Under the pieces are notes generated by a model, which saw nothing but the letters and a program-made list of their open reading frames with translations, did not search any database and had not been told where the DNA came from. Made by a program: the position numbers and the translations under genes. DNA of 64,000 bases from Immersiella caudata (taxonomy: Eukaryota > Ascomycota > Sordariomycetes > Sordariales > Lasiosphaeriaceae): positions 186,001-250,000 of the forward strand of contig JAULSU010000003.1 in assembly GCA_030512335.1 (NCBI GenBank), written 5' to 3'. Below are positions 63,969-64,000 of this stretch, one piece after another. How positions within the stretch are numbered: position 1 is the stretch's first letter; each line of letters opens with the position of its first letter.

Positions 63969-64000
63969 TATGCACTCGACTCGACCAGACGTCCAATATA

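Overview
The window is nuclear DNA of a filamentous ascomycete (Pezizomycotina, most likely a Sordariomycete). The evidence is: genes on both strands with short introns (mostly 49-77 nt, GT donors, CTAAC/CTGAC-like branch sites just before the acceptor); fungus-restricted families (HET, fungal NLR, HeLo-like STAND N-terminus, CorA-like, acetamidase-type amidase, Cu-only SOD); and an AT-rich left edge whose duplicated segment differs by mixed C-to-T and G-to-A changes, as repeat-induced point mutation (RIP) leaves behind. All intron calls are inferred from splice signals, reading phase and family similarity recalled from knowledge; no search was run.

Left part (1-29.5 kb). An AT-rich repeat-bearing edge and a broken dienelactone hydrolase are followed by a low-complexity protein (4.7-6.2 kb). 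A multi-pass membrane protein lies head-to-head with a PMCA-type Ca2+-ATPase (7.3-13.5 kb). Then come a Fax/metaxin-type GST, a STE20/GCK-like kinase, a decayed protease-like gene, a mitochondrial BolA protein, a secreted subtilase whose 401-nt intron carries a minisatellite, and a secreted repeat protein.

Middle part (30-42.7 kb). This is a recognition/cell-death type island: a seven-exon NLR joining a SesB-type alpha/beta hydrolase, a purine-nucleoside-phosphorylase domain and an NB-ARC ATPase with no C-terminal repeats; a CorA-like membrane protein; a DUF84-type NTPase; a HET-domain protein; a frameshifted small membrane protein divergent from the HET gene; and a solo HeLo-like/STAND N-terminal protein with a long disordered tail.

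Right part (42.7-64 kb). A roughly 2-kb gene-poor stretch precedes a BBE-type bicovalent flavin oxidase, which lies tail-to-tail with a five-exon bZIP factor. A run of secreted proteins follows (beta-propeller, Cu-only SOD, alpha-carbonic anhydrase with a GC-AG intron, Ser-rich Kex2-processed protein). Last come an unknown membrane protein, a nonsense-interrupted GNAT, a membrane/ubiquitin-like/zinc-ribbon/ankyrin protein and an amidase with two apparent one-base lesions.

Across the window many genes share an unusual layout: the coding strand is C-rich in the 5' half and switches to G-rich in the 3' half. The switch follows gene orientation, and it helped expose the pseudogene at 18.9-20.0 kb.
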